In this document: in pieces, positions 13,400 to 25,400 of the stretch | Position numbering within the stretch: the stretch's first letter is position 1 | Layout of the letters: every line of letters starts with the position of its first letter | Source: Moringa oleifera | Lineage: Eukaryota > Streptophyta > Magnoliopsida > Brassicales > Moringaceae | Reading direction: 5' to 3' | DNA length: 64,000 nucleotides | Assembly: GCA_021397835.1 (NCBI GenBank) | Contig: JAJFZO010000287.1 | Span: 2,482,501 to 2,546,500 of the forward strand | Notes under the pieces: generated by a model | What the model was told of the DNA's origin: nothing | The model's database searches: none | What the model saw: the letters and a program-made list of their open reading frames with translations, nothing else | Translations under genes and position numbers: made by a program

Positions 13400-14450
13400 A
13401 TTTTGTAAAAAGAGATGGTATCAATATGTCTTTTAATGATATCCCTTGTGAATGCCATAATATGATAACCATACTCAACGTTAGAGGGCTAACGTGGACA
13501 TTATATGAAAAAATTAAAAATATCAATCTAACAAATAAAAATAAAAAGAAAACATAAATTTCAATTGCATTATAATAATACCTAACCAATGAAACTTCTA
13601 AAAATTTTTCTTGACATCTTGGTGCATAAATCGCCACATATATCCTAAAAGCACTGAAAAATAAACATTAATCATATATAATTATAAAAGTTATATCTAA
13701 CATTTAACTTTACTAAATATTTATAAACTCACATTGTGATAAGATTTTTCAGATCATCTCGATCATCGAATCCCAATGGATCAAAAATCGTATATTAATA
13801 TAAATTAGGCTCCACAACGGCCAACATCCAATGTGCACTACAAATTTATAACATAATTTCAATAAAATAATTTATATTTAAATATATGTTTGCAATTAAA
13901 AATTTACTTCTACTTACTTGATATTACAGGGGAGCATCATCACTCCTTAGTCACATGTTGCTTGCCCCATCCTTGTAGCAAGATATCTTACTTGATCCTC
14001 AATATTATTAATGCTCCCCGCTGATACCATCATAGGATCAACAAATAAGTATTTAATGTTCAAGCCACGTGTGATGATTTTAGCTCTATAAAGCTTCTTA
14101 TAATAAAACAAAAATTAAGCCTTTCTAATCTTAAAAATTAAGGAAAAAAACATAGTAATAAAACATGATAGACATACACGATATAAGTTGAATGATGGTA
14201 ACACTTAACTTCTCAATATAACAAAATTGCATTATATCATCTTTGTAAATATATATAGTGCCTTGAGCCTCAAAAATTATTTCATCTAATGGAATGGCTA
14301 TCTTTATATCTACGTCCATTGCACGACAGGCATAACGATAATATAACATAAGTGGTCTGTACATGGACTCTATATCTCGTTCTACATGAGCTTGTGGCAC
14401 TAATTTAGATGATGCCTTCAAAAGATCAAATATGTTATCCATAACTATTA
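13400..14450 (-). pseudogene. Ulp1-like (C48) cysteine protease domain of CACTA-2, inactivated
   Basis: Minus-strand translation across several frames gives the C-terminal domain of plant transposon Ulp1-like proteins. 'EAQGTIYIYKDDIMQFC' lies at about 14210-14280, and a 'SAGSINNIEDQVRYLATRM' block near 13970-14040. 'HWMLAVVEPNLY' places the catalytic His codon at 13831-13833, and 'FDPLG' the Asp codon at 13780-13782. 'CPR-PSNVEYGYHIM' follows. The catalytic Cys of the usual ECG motif is Tyr (codon 13471-13473) and the oxyanion-region Gln is a stop (13489-13491). Introns or frameshifts separate the blocks. Ulp1 family members cleave SUMO-type conjugates; the role in transposons is unclear. 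Catalysis is impossible here as read. Confidence 0.78.
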
Positions 14451-14731
14451 ATTCATAAATTTCATGAAAATAAAACAGTTTATGAAAACATATTACCTGA
14501 TATCCAAGAGCAATAATCTATTTTGATGGCCAAGCGACATGTATCCCAACTGTTTGAGATAAAATAAAGATATTTACCTCATCTATCGGTCAAGGCAATG
14601 GAGCATTGGGCTTCATAGCTACTCTTATTTGAACTCTTACATCACCCTCCACCATGTCATTCCTATAGATCATCTTATTGATAACAAGATTAATGAAAAC
14701 AGACTCAAGGGATATAACATTAGCAACGTCA

Positions 14732-16050
14732 TTACCAATCATCAATTGACATGGTATACACTATAATGAAAAACACAAAGCAATATTTAATGCATGGCAA
14801 ACAAAAATAATAATAAGTGAAATGAAGAACACATGATTTGCCTTCGAATTTGTATGCTAAAATGACGATACGTGGGCTAGATGGTGTGAGATCTTTTTCA
14901 TGGGATTCTACTCTAATAATGTTATTGCTAGCCTTACTAGAACATTTAAGGTCATGTAGATGTGGTGCACTCACATCATCTAATATATCTCTATCACTAT
15001 CTATCCAATTCAAAATGTCCATCACTTTTTTCTTAATGATCGCATTATCATAGGGAATTGTTGGCACTTTTACTTACCTCCCAAAGTAAGAAGTGATTAA
15101 CACTCCAGAGTCAACACCTCTAACATGACCAGAATTCTCTGAAGTACTAAGGCTGTTATGAGTATATCTTCTGTATGTAAAGGTTTAAAAGTATCCTGTA
15201 TCTCTTGTGCCATCAAATCATCCTGCATAAATATCCAATTAAAGCATAAAGATATGGTTACATGAAATATAAAAATTAATTAAAAAAAGTTAAAAAACCA
15301 AAATACTTACCATTCTATTAACACATTCTCTAACTGTCTCAATAAGGTACTCTTCTTTAGAATTAGCCCGTACTGCTTTCTACAATGTGGCACGATCAAT
15401 ATCTTCATGAATACCTAAAGATTTTTTTTGTATTGTTAGATCTGAGATGAACCCATCTTCATATTAGTGTGAAGAAGTTAATTCTCATACATGAGCACAA
15501 TTAAAATAAATATAACTGACCAGTTCAATTTCTAATCTCGCAAAGCCTTTGCGAGATAATCGATGGTCATAGACATTCTTATTTCTTCATTCCACTTGTA
15601 CTTTTCTCTTCTCCTATAACAAATATCAATATTTAGTTTACAATATAAATATGCATAAGATTATAATATACTTATAATACCAAAAATTCTTTAAATAAGT
15701 GCGAATTAACAAATTCGCTCCAAACATGAGGCTGTAAGCAAGTATTATATTCTTCTAGTAGATCTCGAATCCCTTTTGGATCTTTTAAAAATGGCAAAAT
15801 ATATTTTTTTGGTTAGATTTGTTTTAAAATTTCTCCATTTTAGTGCAATAGAATGTAATACATATCTCCTCATGGCCTCACAAATGTCAAATATACTCTA
15901 GAAGTACATAACATATGAAAACAGATCAAACTTAATGATTTACATAATTAGATAAGAAGAACATTCTAGTTTTACAAGTTACTTACCGAAATTTGATCCC
16001 ATAGCTTATTTTTTAGTTCAATACTTGATACCAATTTGAAATATTTATAA
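14732..16050 (-). pseudogene. Ptta/En_Spm-type plant transposase ORF remnant of CACTA-2
   Basis: Near 15690-15880 the minus strand reads 'RNFKTNLTKKYI-PFLKDPKGIRDLL', then 'LQPHVWSEFVNSHLFKEF', matching the conserved domain of the plant Ptta/En/Spm protein ('WR.YK..LT.KYI' and 'W..FV...L...F'). The open stretch 14732-15067 (acidic, 'LNWIDSDRDI', 'EFEGKSC'-like end) links it to the protease domain downstream. It is read through frameshifts and AT-rich intron-like gaps. The protein is thought to be the DNA-binding partner of TNP2; a fused Ulp1 domain is known in several plant CACTA families. Confidence 0.65.
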
Positions 16051-16381
16051 GTACTGCTTGACGTACTAAGACACCAATGTAGCTGATCATCTGTGTGTCA
16101 TTTTTCCCGATCAGTTACGTTTTTTTTATTTATTTCTATGTTACCTTCTCATCCGTGAGTCTACTTTTTATAACTTTAGGCATATGGGTGATACCTCGTT
16201 TTTTACTCTTCCTCGAGTCTCCATACAAGCTTGAGTCTTATGAGGGATCCATATAATCTACATGTAAGATATAAAAATTAAGGTTAGGGAAATAACAAAT
16301 TATATGTGAGAAAAAAAAACTATCAAGTGAACATAACTCAATATAAAAATAAAAATATTTTACCTATTGAATAAATTACAC

Positions 16382-17825
16382 CTATAATCCTTCACAATCT
16401 TCCCTTATATATATTAATCCACCATCATCCATAGGATCAAATACTTCAACTGGTTGTAAATTATTATAAATATATGGATGATCTACATGAACCTTGCGTA
16501 AGTCATTTTCTTCATAATCCTTTCGAGGCATTGTTATTACAATTGACCATCTAGTATCAACTAGATCTTCAATATAAAACATTTATCTTGCTTATGATGC
16601 CAATATGAACAAATCATTTTTATGTCCAATATGATTAAGGTCTGCCAATACAAAACCTAAGTCATCAAATTTAACACCATTACTATTCTCGACCCAATCA
16701 TATTTAAAAATTGGCACTTTGAATGTTTTATAATCGAGTTCTCATATCTCTTGCATCACTCCATAAAAAAGGACAAATCTTCATAGACTAGACTTTTGTC
16801 TTTTGCACTTAAGATTTGCATGGTATTTGCTATTAGAGTCACCCCACTGTTTTGATGAACTTTTAAATTGTCTCGAGCTTTTGTATAAAATTGACAACCA
16901 TTTATGATATAACAATAATATTGATTATAGTAAATTGAGGACCATGAGCAATCAATCGTAAATAGGCAAAAGTTCATGATGGGACAACGAAAGTTGATAT
17001 TCCACCTGTGCAGCACAATTTCGAAAGCTAAATAATACATAATGGACATTAAGAAAAGACAAATAGTTATGTTCAAAAACAATTCTATCTTATCCTATTG
17101 CATAGCCAATTAGTGAAGGTGCGATTGTGTTCATCATGTAACCACTTAAACCTTCTCGACTTAATTGGATTAGCCATTCTAAGTTAGTTCATATACTTGC
17201 CGCATTTTTAAATGAAGTTAATGAAACTAAATGAAATTATGATAATTAATAACCCCACATGTGACTAAAATTACCTTATATACGATTGAACTTCATTGGT
17301 GTTCAATAGAACATATAAGTGAGCTTGCAGTAAAAGATTATGGGCAATTTTCTTAATGCAACCACTAGACAATGGTTTACCATTTTAAGTTGAGTGATCA
17401 TAAACATTCTTCGTTATAGGAATCCCAATGGCATCCAAGTTGGATAAATGGTTAACACAAAATTCTAATGCCTTTTCTATTATGTATGCTTCAGTTATAC
17501 ATTCCTCTGACTTATTATGATCTCGCACATATCCCTTTAACACTTTCATGTACCTTTCAAATGGATATATCCATCGCAAGTATGCAGGATCACAAAGCCT
17601 TACTTTTTTAATTAGATGAACAGTAAGATGAACCATAATATCAAAGAAACCTAAAAAAAAAAAAATACTTCTCCAACAAACATAATGTTATCACTAGTTC
17701 ACTTTGCATACCATCTAACTTTGCCACATCAACAACCTTTTGGCATAAAAGGTTGAAATATATACAAAATCTCATAAGTATATATCTGACATGTTGAGGT
17801 ACAATCCTCGTAAAGCGATGGGCAA
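16382..17825 (-). pseudogene. TNP2 C-terminal region (DUF4218 and DUF4216) of CACTA-2
   Basis: From right to left on the minus strand: 'LPIALRGLYLNMSDIYL' (about 17780-17825), the open frame 17385-17636 with MVHLTVHLIKKVRLCDPAYL and 'YPFERYMKVLKGYVRDHN' (DUF4218), the frame 16756-17082 with 'INGCQFYTKARDNLKVHQNSGVT' split by frame (DUF4216 start), and 16382-16582 with 'IEDLVDTRWSIVI' and 'VEVFDPMDDGG' (DUF4216 end). These blocks follow the order in complete CACTA TNP2 proteins. Everything upstream of 'LPIALRG', including the catalytic transposase domain, is absent. Confidence 0.8.
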
Positions 17826-18228
17826 CAATTCACATGCACGTGAAAGAGATGTAATTCACATGCACTTGAAATACATGCAATTCACATGCATGTGAAAGAC
17901 AAGCAATTTACATGCATGTGAATTAGTGAAATTTAACGTCGGTTTATCAATGAACCGACGTTAATAACTTTAATTGAATTAATTTTAACGTCGATGGACT
18001 TATGAACCGACGTTAAAAACTTCAATTTCACATCGATTTTAAGAGTCGATGTGAAATGTATGTGTTTTAACATCGGTCTAAATATTTCAAATTAATTATT
18101 TTAACATTGGTTTTGTTTGTAGAACCATCATCTAATCATTTTGGTCCGTAATTAATCCATTTTTAATGACATTTTTTGTTTAAACTATCATTTATTAAGT
18201 GTCATTAAAAATCAATTTTGTTGTAATG
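17826..18228. repeat. CACTA-2 subterminal repeats (right end) with hairpin-forming motifs
   Basis: At 17828-17930 there are four copies of a near-palindrome built on TTCACATGCA-GTGAA. At 17935-18060 there are three stem-loops: AACGTCGGTT..GAACCGACGTT, AACGTCGATGG..GAACCGACGTT and CACATCGA..TCGATGTG. The last 100 bases repeat the TTTTAATGACA motif. Arms are 10-12 bases with 5-12-base loops. They differ in sequence from the left tract, as is normal for asymmetric CACTA ends. Confidence 0.75.
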
Positions 18229-19050
18229 ATGATAGCACTAATAATGGATGATCTATCAATAATGTAGCCATAATAGATATGCATTCTTGGTTAGAGATAC
18301 TAAACGAAAAAGTAGAGGTTGAGGAAGAGCTTTTAAAGCAGGACCATAGAGAGTGAGAAAGAGATAAAGCTTTTTAGATAGACTCATACTAAAAAGTCCA
18401 ACCTTGATCAATTCATCAATGAGCACTCCAAATAAGTACATGTAAGTTTATTCTTTCCAACATTTAAAAAATCATCTTAATTATCTTTCTTATTTGACTA
18501 GATTTAGGGGTGAATTGTTTACTATAAATTCTTTTCTTGTAGGATTGTATTTAAGCATTGGTTGCTTTTGCTTCTTAGCCACAAAAAGAATCTTTCAAAA
18601 TTTTTATGGTAAATTACACTCAGGTGCACTACGAGACAATAGATGGAGAAAAAAAAAGCATTAAATGTATGAACTTGACTCTCAAGAGTTGGCATATTAT
18701 TCAGATGGCAGCTCTAATAGTGGATAATGTATCAACAATATAGCTATGATAGATATGCGTTCTTGGTTAGAGATACCAAATGAAAAAATAAAGGTTGTAG
18801 AAGAGCGTTTAAAGCAAAACCGTAAAGAGAAAGAAAAAGAGTAAGGCCATCAACATTTTGAGTGTTTAAAGGTTGAGATGAAAGAGCATTTTGAATATAG
18901 AGAGGTTGAGATATACAAGTTTAGTCACAAAATTAGAGGCGTTATTCATGAGAAACCCCCCTTTCTTACTCCTTTTCGACACCACCTAATGACTCCACTT
19001 GAGATTGATATTGATCCTTAAAGTGATCTCCTCACATTTCTTTGTTTTAA
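18229..19050 (+). repeat. tandem second-ORF exon array, continuation after CACTA-2
   Basis: The sequence resumes at 'ATAGCACTAATAATGGATGATC', continuing the unit broken at 11816. Another landmark lies at 18421, which after removal of CACTA-2 and one ATG copy is 476 bp from the previous one. A last unit ends in 'KQNRKEKEKE' near 18840. It runs into a unique 3' piece (18842-19020) that translates to 'PSTF' and a 'TPPNDST'-like tail, probably the end of the CACTA-1 second ORF. Confidence 0.65.
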
Positions 19051-19209
19051 AATGATCGAGACATTATAGCACTATGTATTAATTTTTATTTATATATAAT
19101 GTTAATTATATTTAATTTTAATTTTTTATTTGTTGATTATTGTTTATTTATGAATTATATAATAAATAAAACATTCAAATAATATAAATAAATCAATAAT
19201 TTGAAAATA

Positions 19210-19214
19210 TACAA
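19210..19214. other. candidate 5-bp target-site duplication of Ogre element (left)
   Basis: TACAA immediately before the TG of the left LTR. The right flank at 38630-38634 is TATAA, differing by one C/T transition. Confidence 0.5.
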
Positions 19215-22200
19215 TGTCACGATCAAGTTTTCAATCAAGGAAACCGCAGCGTGAGAAGAATGTTAAGAGTCACCACGAATCTTTTTAGGTGAAATTGGTC
19301 ACCAACTTAAAAGTAAGGCTAACTCATTTAAAAAAAAAAAAAGATCTTGGGTTTAGGAGTTGGTTACACTTGGAAAAGGATTAACATCCTCAAAATGTTC
19401 AAAAATTAGTATCATTTTCTTTTCTCTCTTCCTTTAAATTTCAGGGTTATTTTCATCAAAATACTCAAAATTTCATACCCACTCAATCCTGATATACGAA
19501 AATATTTTTTATGAAGAAAAAAGTGGTTGGCACTTACTTACCCCCATTCTTCTTCAAAATAAGACTTAAAAACTATATATTTAATACTTTTTCTATGAAA
19601 TATATTTCTAAAGAAGTTTATTATAAAAGTAATTTTTTTTCTATAACATGATGTAACTATAAACATTAAATGGATTAAAACACATAACTTAGTAAAAATA
19701 TAATGATATCTCAATCAAGCAATTTTATTCTAAAAAATCAATAATTTACAGTAAATTCAAGAAGATAGGTTTAATACCTCATGAAGTTCCTACTCTCTTT
19801 GTAGATTTCCTCCCTTCTCCAATATAAGTGGATGCAAAATTATGAATGAAAATTCTTCTGATGAGAAACAAAAGTTACTACAAAATCCAAAGAAACTACA
19901 AAGATATTTTTTCTAAAAGAGTTATGACTGTTTGCAAGTATAAGAGGATGCTAGTTTCTATGTGCAAGTAAGTATGAATATCAATGCCAATGAGTGTGAA
20001 TGATTGCCAATTTAATGCCTTCAGTTGTAGGCTCTATCACCTTTTTATAGGTTTCTATTGGCATAGGTTAACAGTAAATTGTAGCCAGATAAAAAGGTAC
20101 AATGTACCAAGGCAACTTCTCCTTCCAAGCTCAGCAGAGTTAGCTCCACTTAAAGAGATCTTAAAAGACTCTCCAAGAGTGTGCTTGCCGATTCTAAGTT
20201 GATTTCCTCATTCTTCATTCTTATCAAGGTTTAGCGATGTCTTTAATCCTATCTGTTTTTACTTGGATAGCCCAAGAACAAGTCTACCTAGTGATTTTTG
20301 TTTTTGTCGCTTAATTTCTTTAAACTCAAGCTTGATTCTAATTTCTAGTAGCACTCTTCTTGATAGTCTGTTCAAAATTTGCCAACTGAATTTTATCATG
20401 TTCAGACTATCAAGTCAGTGAGTCTGTTATCATGTTCAAAATTTCTAATGAATAGGTAGGTCTACTGCCATTCAACTATCACTTAATCAACATTCCATAC
20501 CATGTCAACTTTTGTTGCATTTTAAACTAATGTGCCAACATCAATGAATGACATTGTACCACGTCAATTAATGACGGATAAGCAATCCAGCTCCTCTTAG
20601 CCACATCATCAGCATCACCCACTCGTGTTCTTCTACATCAATTAATGAATGGGTGAATAAGTACAACTTCAACTTATTACTTCATTAACGTCGCTCACTA
20701 GCATCTTGCCAACTGAATTCTCCTGTAATGTCAGCCGTTCCTTTTACTATTAACGATTACTTCTGCTTTGTTTAATGGCATTTTTAACTTATGACCATGT
20801 CAACTTCCTCTTCATTTATCATCAAAGGAGCCCAACCACACTATGCCACGTCAACAATGTCATGCCATATCAGTAAGGTATTTTACGAAGAAGTTATTCT
20901 TTATGATCGCTCTCTTCCATTGACTAATTTCCTTTTAAAATTTTCTTTTTCACTTTGTCAAATTTTTCTTATAATCTTCATCATTCTTTTACTCCAAAAG
21001 CAAATCTTTGCTCCCTTCAATCTCTATGAGTTCTCTCAAAGTGAGTTTCTTTTTCTTTCAATAGAGTTTTTTCTCTCTTTAGGTAAATTTCGCTCCTTTC
21101 AACTATTTCCTTCTTATATACTCTAGCTTAACATTGAATTTATAAGCCCTTCACTGATTACCAATAGGGATTTAGTTAGGATTAGGAAATTGTATGAGAT
21201 CCCTACTTTAGTAGGCATAATGATAGCCATTCCAAATGAGAGGCCTTAGTCTAAGAAGGCAGAGGCCCTTTGTGTGTTTAAAGAATGTCGCAAATGAGCT
21301 TGAGACTTCCTCTAAACACATTGTTTAGAGAGATATGTGAAAATTACAAGGTATCTCCCTTTTAGTTGGTTCCTAAATTTGGGAGTTCTTAGTTACTTTC
21401 TTTGCTAAATGTTCAAGTTTAGGGATTATAGAATTATCACCTATAGTATTTTTTAGAATTTTTTGAGTTAAAGCAACTAAAGATCAACCTAAGGCATCCT
21501 AGAAAATTTTGGTATTTCTCTTCCAAAAGGCCCTTACTTCTTATCTTCCAAAAGGTAATAAAGCATTAGAGACAGCATATTTTTAGGTGCTTTGCAATAG
21601 AATTCCTCCTAGGATTAACTAAGGGACTCATCCTAACCATGGTTATGGTAGTGATGTTACCCTGTGTGAGTCACTTGCTACTTTTAGGTAGATTCTGGCA
21701 GGCAGCCAGAAGAGTCTACTCATGTTGGTATTCTTTAGTGGTGTCTAGATAGCTAGAATGCATTCTCACTTAGTTTTCCAAGTTTTTATCCCTGTGTCAT
21801 CCTTTAGAAAGCTCTCTAACCTACCTCTAGTACTATCTTTAGAAGTGGTAGACTATTCCTTAGATTTTGCCTTGGCTCACTCATCCTCTACCCTACCTGG
21901 TCTTCCTTCCCCGTTAGGAGACCTATTCCTAGAAATGCTCCTAACTCTTTACCATAGATAAACTAGAGTCTCCATATTTAGTAATTACATTTTTTCAATC
22001 ATACAAGTTTTGTACTTCATGCAGACTATTACTGACTCTTTTATAAATTTTTTTTTCAAATCACTTCTTCGATTATGCTTAGGGTGGGAAGAGAAACTTT
22101 AAAGAGATGATAGAGGTGGCTAAGAAGACACCTCTAGATTCCTCTAAAAAAAACACTAAAGTGGCAACACTCTCCTTATAGAAAGCAAGCACCCAACAAA

Positions 22201-23400
22201 ATGCTTCCCTAAAAATGGTGACTTTCATAAACTTCTCCTCTTAACAAAAGCCTACAACTGTCACCACTTCTCTAGGCCAGAATATCCAAAAAATCATCCA
22301 AGAAGTAGTACTATTAATTTCAATTTCTTTAGTTTTACTAGATAGGAAGAGGATACACCTAGAGAGGATGTCCAATCTACTAGCTAAAGTAGAAATCATA
22401 CCTTTTACTTTGATATTCATCTCTTTTTCTTCTTTTTTCGCTCATTATTTTTTTTTTTTACTTGTGCATCATTCAGGAGTCTACCTTGATAACAGATAAA
22501 AATAAGATTTAAAGTCAGGCTGAATCTATATTCCAACAGGCTAAAAAGGCTTTTGAAACATGCTAAGAAGAGAGAGGCTAAGCTAATAGCTAAAGTCACC
22601 ACTTTTTAGCTACAAAAGCATAAGGTAAATCAAGCGATCTTTATTCTAAAGAAAAAATGGAAAGATAAGGGTTTGAATAGTAAAATCATTGATCTTTAAG
22701 AGAAGACTAACTATATGTATTTTTTTCCTTTTAGTCTTAATGTAATCTTTTTGATGGGAAATGAAACTGATTTGTTGTTGCATTCTCCGATCGTTTCTCT
22801 CTTTTAATTATGATCATAAGATGAAAACATAAAAGAACCATTTACTTCTATCTTCAGCATAACCTTGATATAGGCTTTTTTCCTTTAAGCACAAGATAAC
22901 CCTTCTTAGGAAGGATGCTGCATATGTTAAATGAGAGGATGAAGAGTTTAATTTTACTAACAATAAGAGTTTGACATCCTAAGATTTACTTTACAACCTT
23001 AAGCAGACTCTCCATAACTCATACTTGGGAATTTCAGACTCTCCCCAATTGTAGATAGGTTTTGTTAAGGAAGAGTGTCAAAAAGGTTAGAGATGTATCT
23101 AGACACTCTTATTCCCTTAGATTTTTCAATGACTTACCATTTAGTTCCTTTCTTCTAAAAAACTTTTCCTTAGTCTTCACCCTGAATTTCAAACTCTTCC
23201 CACTCATAGGCAAACCCACCATGGTCACTGGTAGACTCTTCTTGGGATGAGTGTCAAAAATTTCAAAATGAGTCTTGACACTCTACTTTTCACTTCAGGG
23301 AGGTCAGATACCAGATTCTCCCTCATTTGACCACAATTGCACAGTTTTTCTTGAAAGTGACATTTTTTTCTTAATGATGAAAAATTAAAAAAAAAATTAA
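19215..23400 (-). repeat. 3' LTR of the Ogre element (about 4.2 kb)
   Basis: Begins with TGTCAC. Matches the right LTR at many points: 19268 to 34217 ('AGTC-CCA--AATCTTTT'), the 'CCACACTATGCCACGTCA' type block near 20836 to about 35840, the 'GTAATCTTTTTGATGGGA-ATGAAA' block near 22741 to 37931, and 'CATAGGCAAACC-ACCATGGTCA' near 23206 to 38404. The inner end is uncertain (23400 plus or minus 100); similarity fades after about 23360. Small ORFs in it have no recognisable product. Confidence 0.75.
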
Positions 23401-23519
23401 GAGACTACAAAGTTTATCCTAACGGATTCAAAGATTCTCCCTAAAAATTCTCTCTTTTTTTTATTTGTTCTTTCTTTTTAAGAAATTAAAAAAAATGAAA
23501 TTCACTTGATGGAATAGTT

Positions 23520-24370
23520 TTAATAGCTATTGTCCATCATTTAAGATGAAATTCCTCGTTATTTTCTGATGTTGACCACATCACTTATCATTGAAAATTT
23601 TTTCATGCAAATGCATTTTTTTAGAATTCTTCCTTGCTTTTTGACAAAGGATTCCTACTTTTATCTCATAACAAAATTATTCCTCATCTTTTAATGATAA
23701 GCAAAATTTGATTGCTGCTTATTGTTAGAATTCTTCTTCAACATTAAATGACTATCATCCTTTATGGAAATTCTTCCTTAACAATTAATGATATAAGGTT
23801 TTTGACTGATCATCAAAATTTTTCTTAATGTCTTTCATATGAAAATATTTTGAAAGGTCTCATCTTTTACCAAAATTATGCTCGATGTTGATTTAGCTTA
23901 TCAGAGTTTTTCCTCGATATGCCTTATGAATGCTGTCTTCTATCGGAATCATCCTTGACATTTGATATTTGTACAAATATGATATTTTGAAATATTTTGT
24001 TTTCCAGCAGATTTATTTTATAATTGATTGTCAGAATTTTCCTTAACATGCCTAACGAATCTTATCTTTCTGTCAAAATTGCCTCGATAACTTGACAAGA
24101 AATTAAAAGTCTTACAAATATCGTGTCTTCTACTGGATTCATCCTCGATATTCAATAATTAACTATCAAAATTTTCCTCGACATGCCCAATGAAATTAGG
24201 CTATTTATCGAAAATACTTCAATATTTGACAAGAGCTTAAAAGTTTTAAATTATCGTGTCTCCCATAAAAAAAATTCCTCATCATTCAACAATTGACTAT
24301 AAAATATTTTTCTCAACATGTCCAACGAAATTAGTCTCCTACCAAAATCTCTTTAACATTTGACATTATG
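23520..24370. repeat. Degenerate tandem repeats in Ogre 3' UTR
   Basis: Between the 3' LTR and the end of pol there are about eight loose repeats with alternating motifs 'TTGACTATCAAAATTTTCCTCGACATGCC-A-GAA-TTAGTCT' and 'TATCGAAAT-ATCCTCGATATTTGACAAG', together about 100-150 bp per period. A variable tandem-repeat-bearing 3' UTR is a known trait of Ogre elements. A pyrimidine-rich stretch at 23447-23485 (purine-rich on the element strand) is a candidate polypurine tract next to the LTR. Confidence 0.6.
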
Positions 24371-24399
24371 AAGAAATGATACATTTGTATCTTTTTTAC

Positions 24400-25400
24400 T
24401 ATTTTTCTTTTATTTTTTTTTCATTGATCTTAACCTTTTTACTTGGTTATCAAAGCATATAACTAGTCAATTGAAGCTTTTTTTCCTTTTTTTTCTTTTT
24501 TCACTCACTTTTTTTATAAGAATTATAGATTCTTGCAACCTTTCATATTCATTTTGGAAAATGTATTTGGTAAAAAATGATCAATCCAATTAGTGATTTG
24601 GGATTCTCTCGATAAAGGCACTCCCTATATATACTCTCTAATTTTAGATTCTCACTATGTTTTTCCCTCATAATGCTCTTCTGCCTTGATTTTATCAAAA
24701 TTACCTTCCTTTTTAGAAAGCCGTCGTCATCATAAGGTTGAATTCATTTTGAATAAGTAGTCAAATGTGTGCCTTAGAAATGACATATAGTGTATCAAAA
24801 GGACATAACAATAAATAGTTTTTATTTCAAATGAAGGTATGTATAAGAAGGATTCAAAATTTCACTCCCTCACTATTTGGCACCAAACTGGGTCCATTTG
24901 TTCTTAATAGTGACTATTCCAATAAACTAGATTTCCTTATTTGAAAAAAATAAAAAACTCCTTATTGAATTCATCTCTCATGCATAGTATTTCTTGTTAA
25001 TATTAGAATTTACTAGGCTTGGTAGCTCTTCCTCATCCTTTTTCTCTAGAATGAGAGCTACTCTAAAGAAAACCTTCTTCACCACACATGGTCTGCCCTA
25101 ATTAGTCACTTATTTGCCCTTTGTATCTACCACATTTATGCGTTTTAGCACCAATTTTCATTCCTTAAATTGCATAGGATGCACCCTTTTATTATATGCC
25201 TTTCTATTTTGCTCTGATAGAGCTATTCATGGAAAATGACTTTTCATCTCTTTTCATCTATCACTTTTAGTTGCTCATATCATGATCTAATCCATTGAGC
25301 TTCTTCAATTTTAGTTTTCAAGATGACCCTCAAGGACAAAATTTGCATCTCTATTGGTGATATTGTTTTTGTACCGTATGTTGAAAAGTATGGGTTACTC
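24400..25400 (-). other. pol C-terminal end and 3' UTR start of Ogre
   Basis: Pyrimidine-rich tracts at 24400-24520 (purine-rich on the element strand) border the 3' UTR repeats. From about 24780 to 25400 the minus strand carries weak matches to the region after integrase in gypsy polyproteins. No frame longer than 60 codons remains. Confidence 0.45.

Larger units (their letters stand above)
11820..18228 (-). mobile_element. CACTA element 2, internally deleted, nested in the tandem array
   Basis: The right end, reverse complemented, starts CATTACAACAAAATTG and the left end starts TACAACAACC, which together form imperfect CACTA terminal repeats (canonical CACTACAA). The left end has lost its first three bases. 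Both ends have long subterminal repeat tracts and an ATG duplication. Length is 6409 bp. Coding remnants on the minus strand, in order, are: the C-terminal part of TNP2 (DUF4218 and DUF4216 regions), a Ptta-like ORF, and an Ulp1-like cysteine protease domain. The TNP2 catalytic core is missing; coding similarity begins abruptly near 17825 next to the subterminal tract. It is therefore a deletion derivative and probably could move only in trans. Confidence 0.8.

Noticed and set aside
19984..23250. Several 60-111-codon ORFs in the left Ogre LTR
   Set aside because: They lie in LTR sequence, are not conserved in frame in the other LTR, and resemble no protein.
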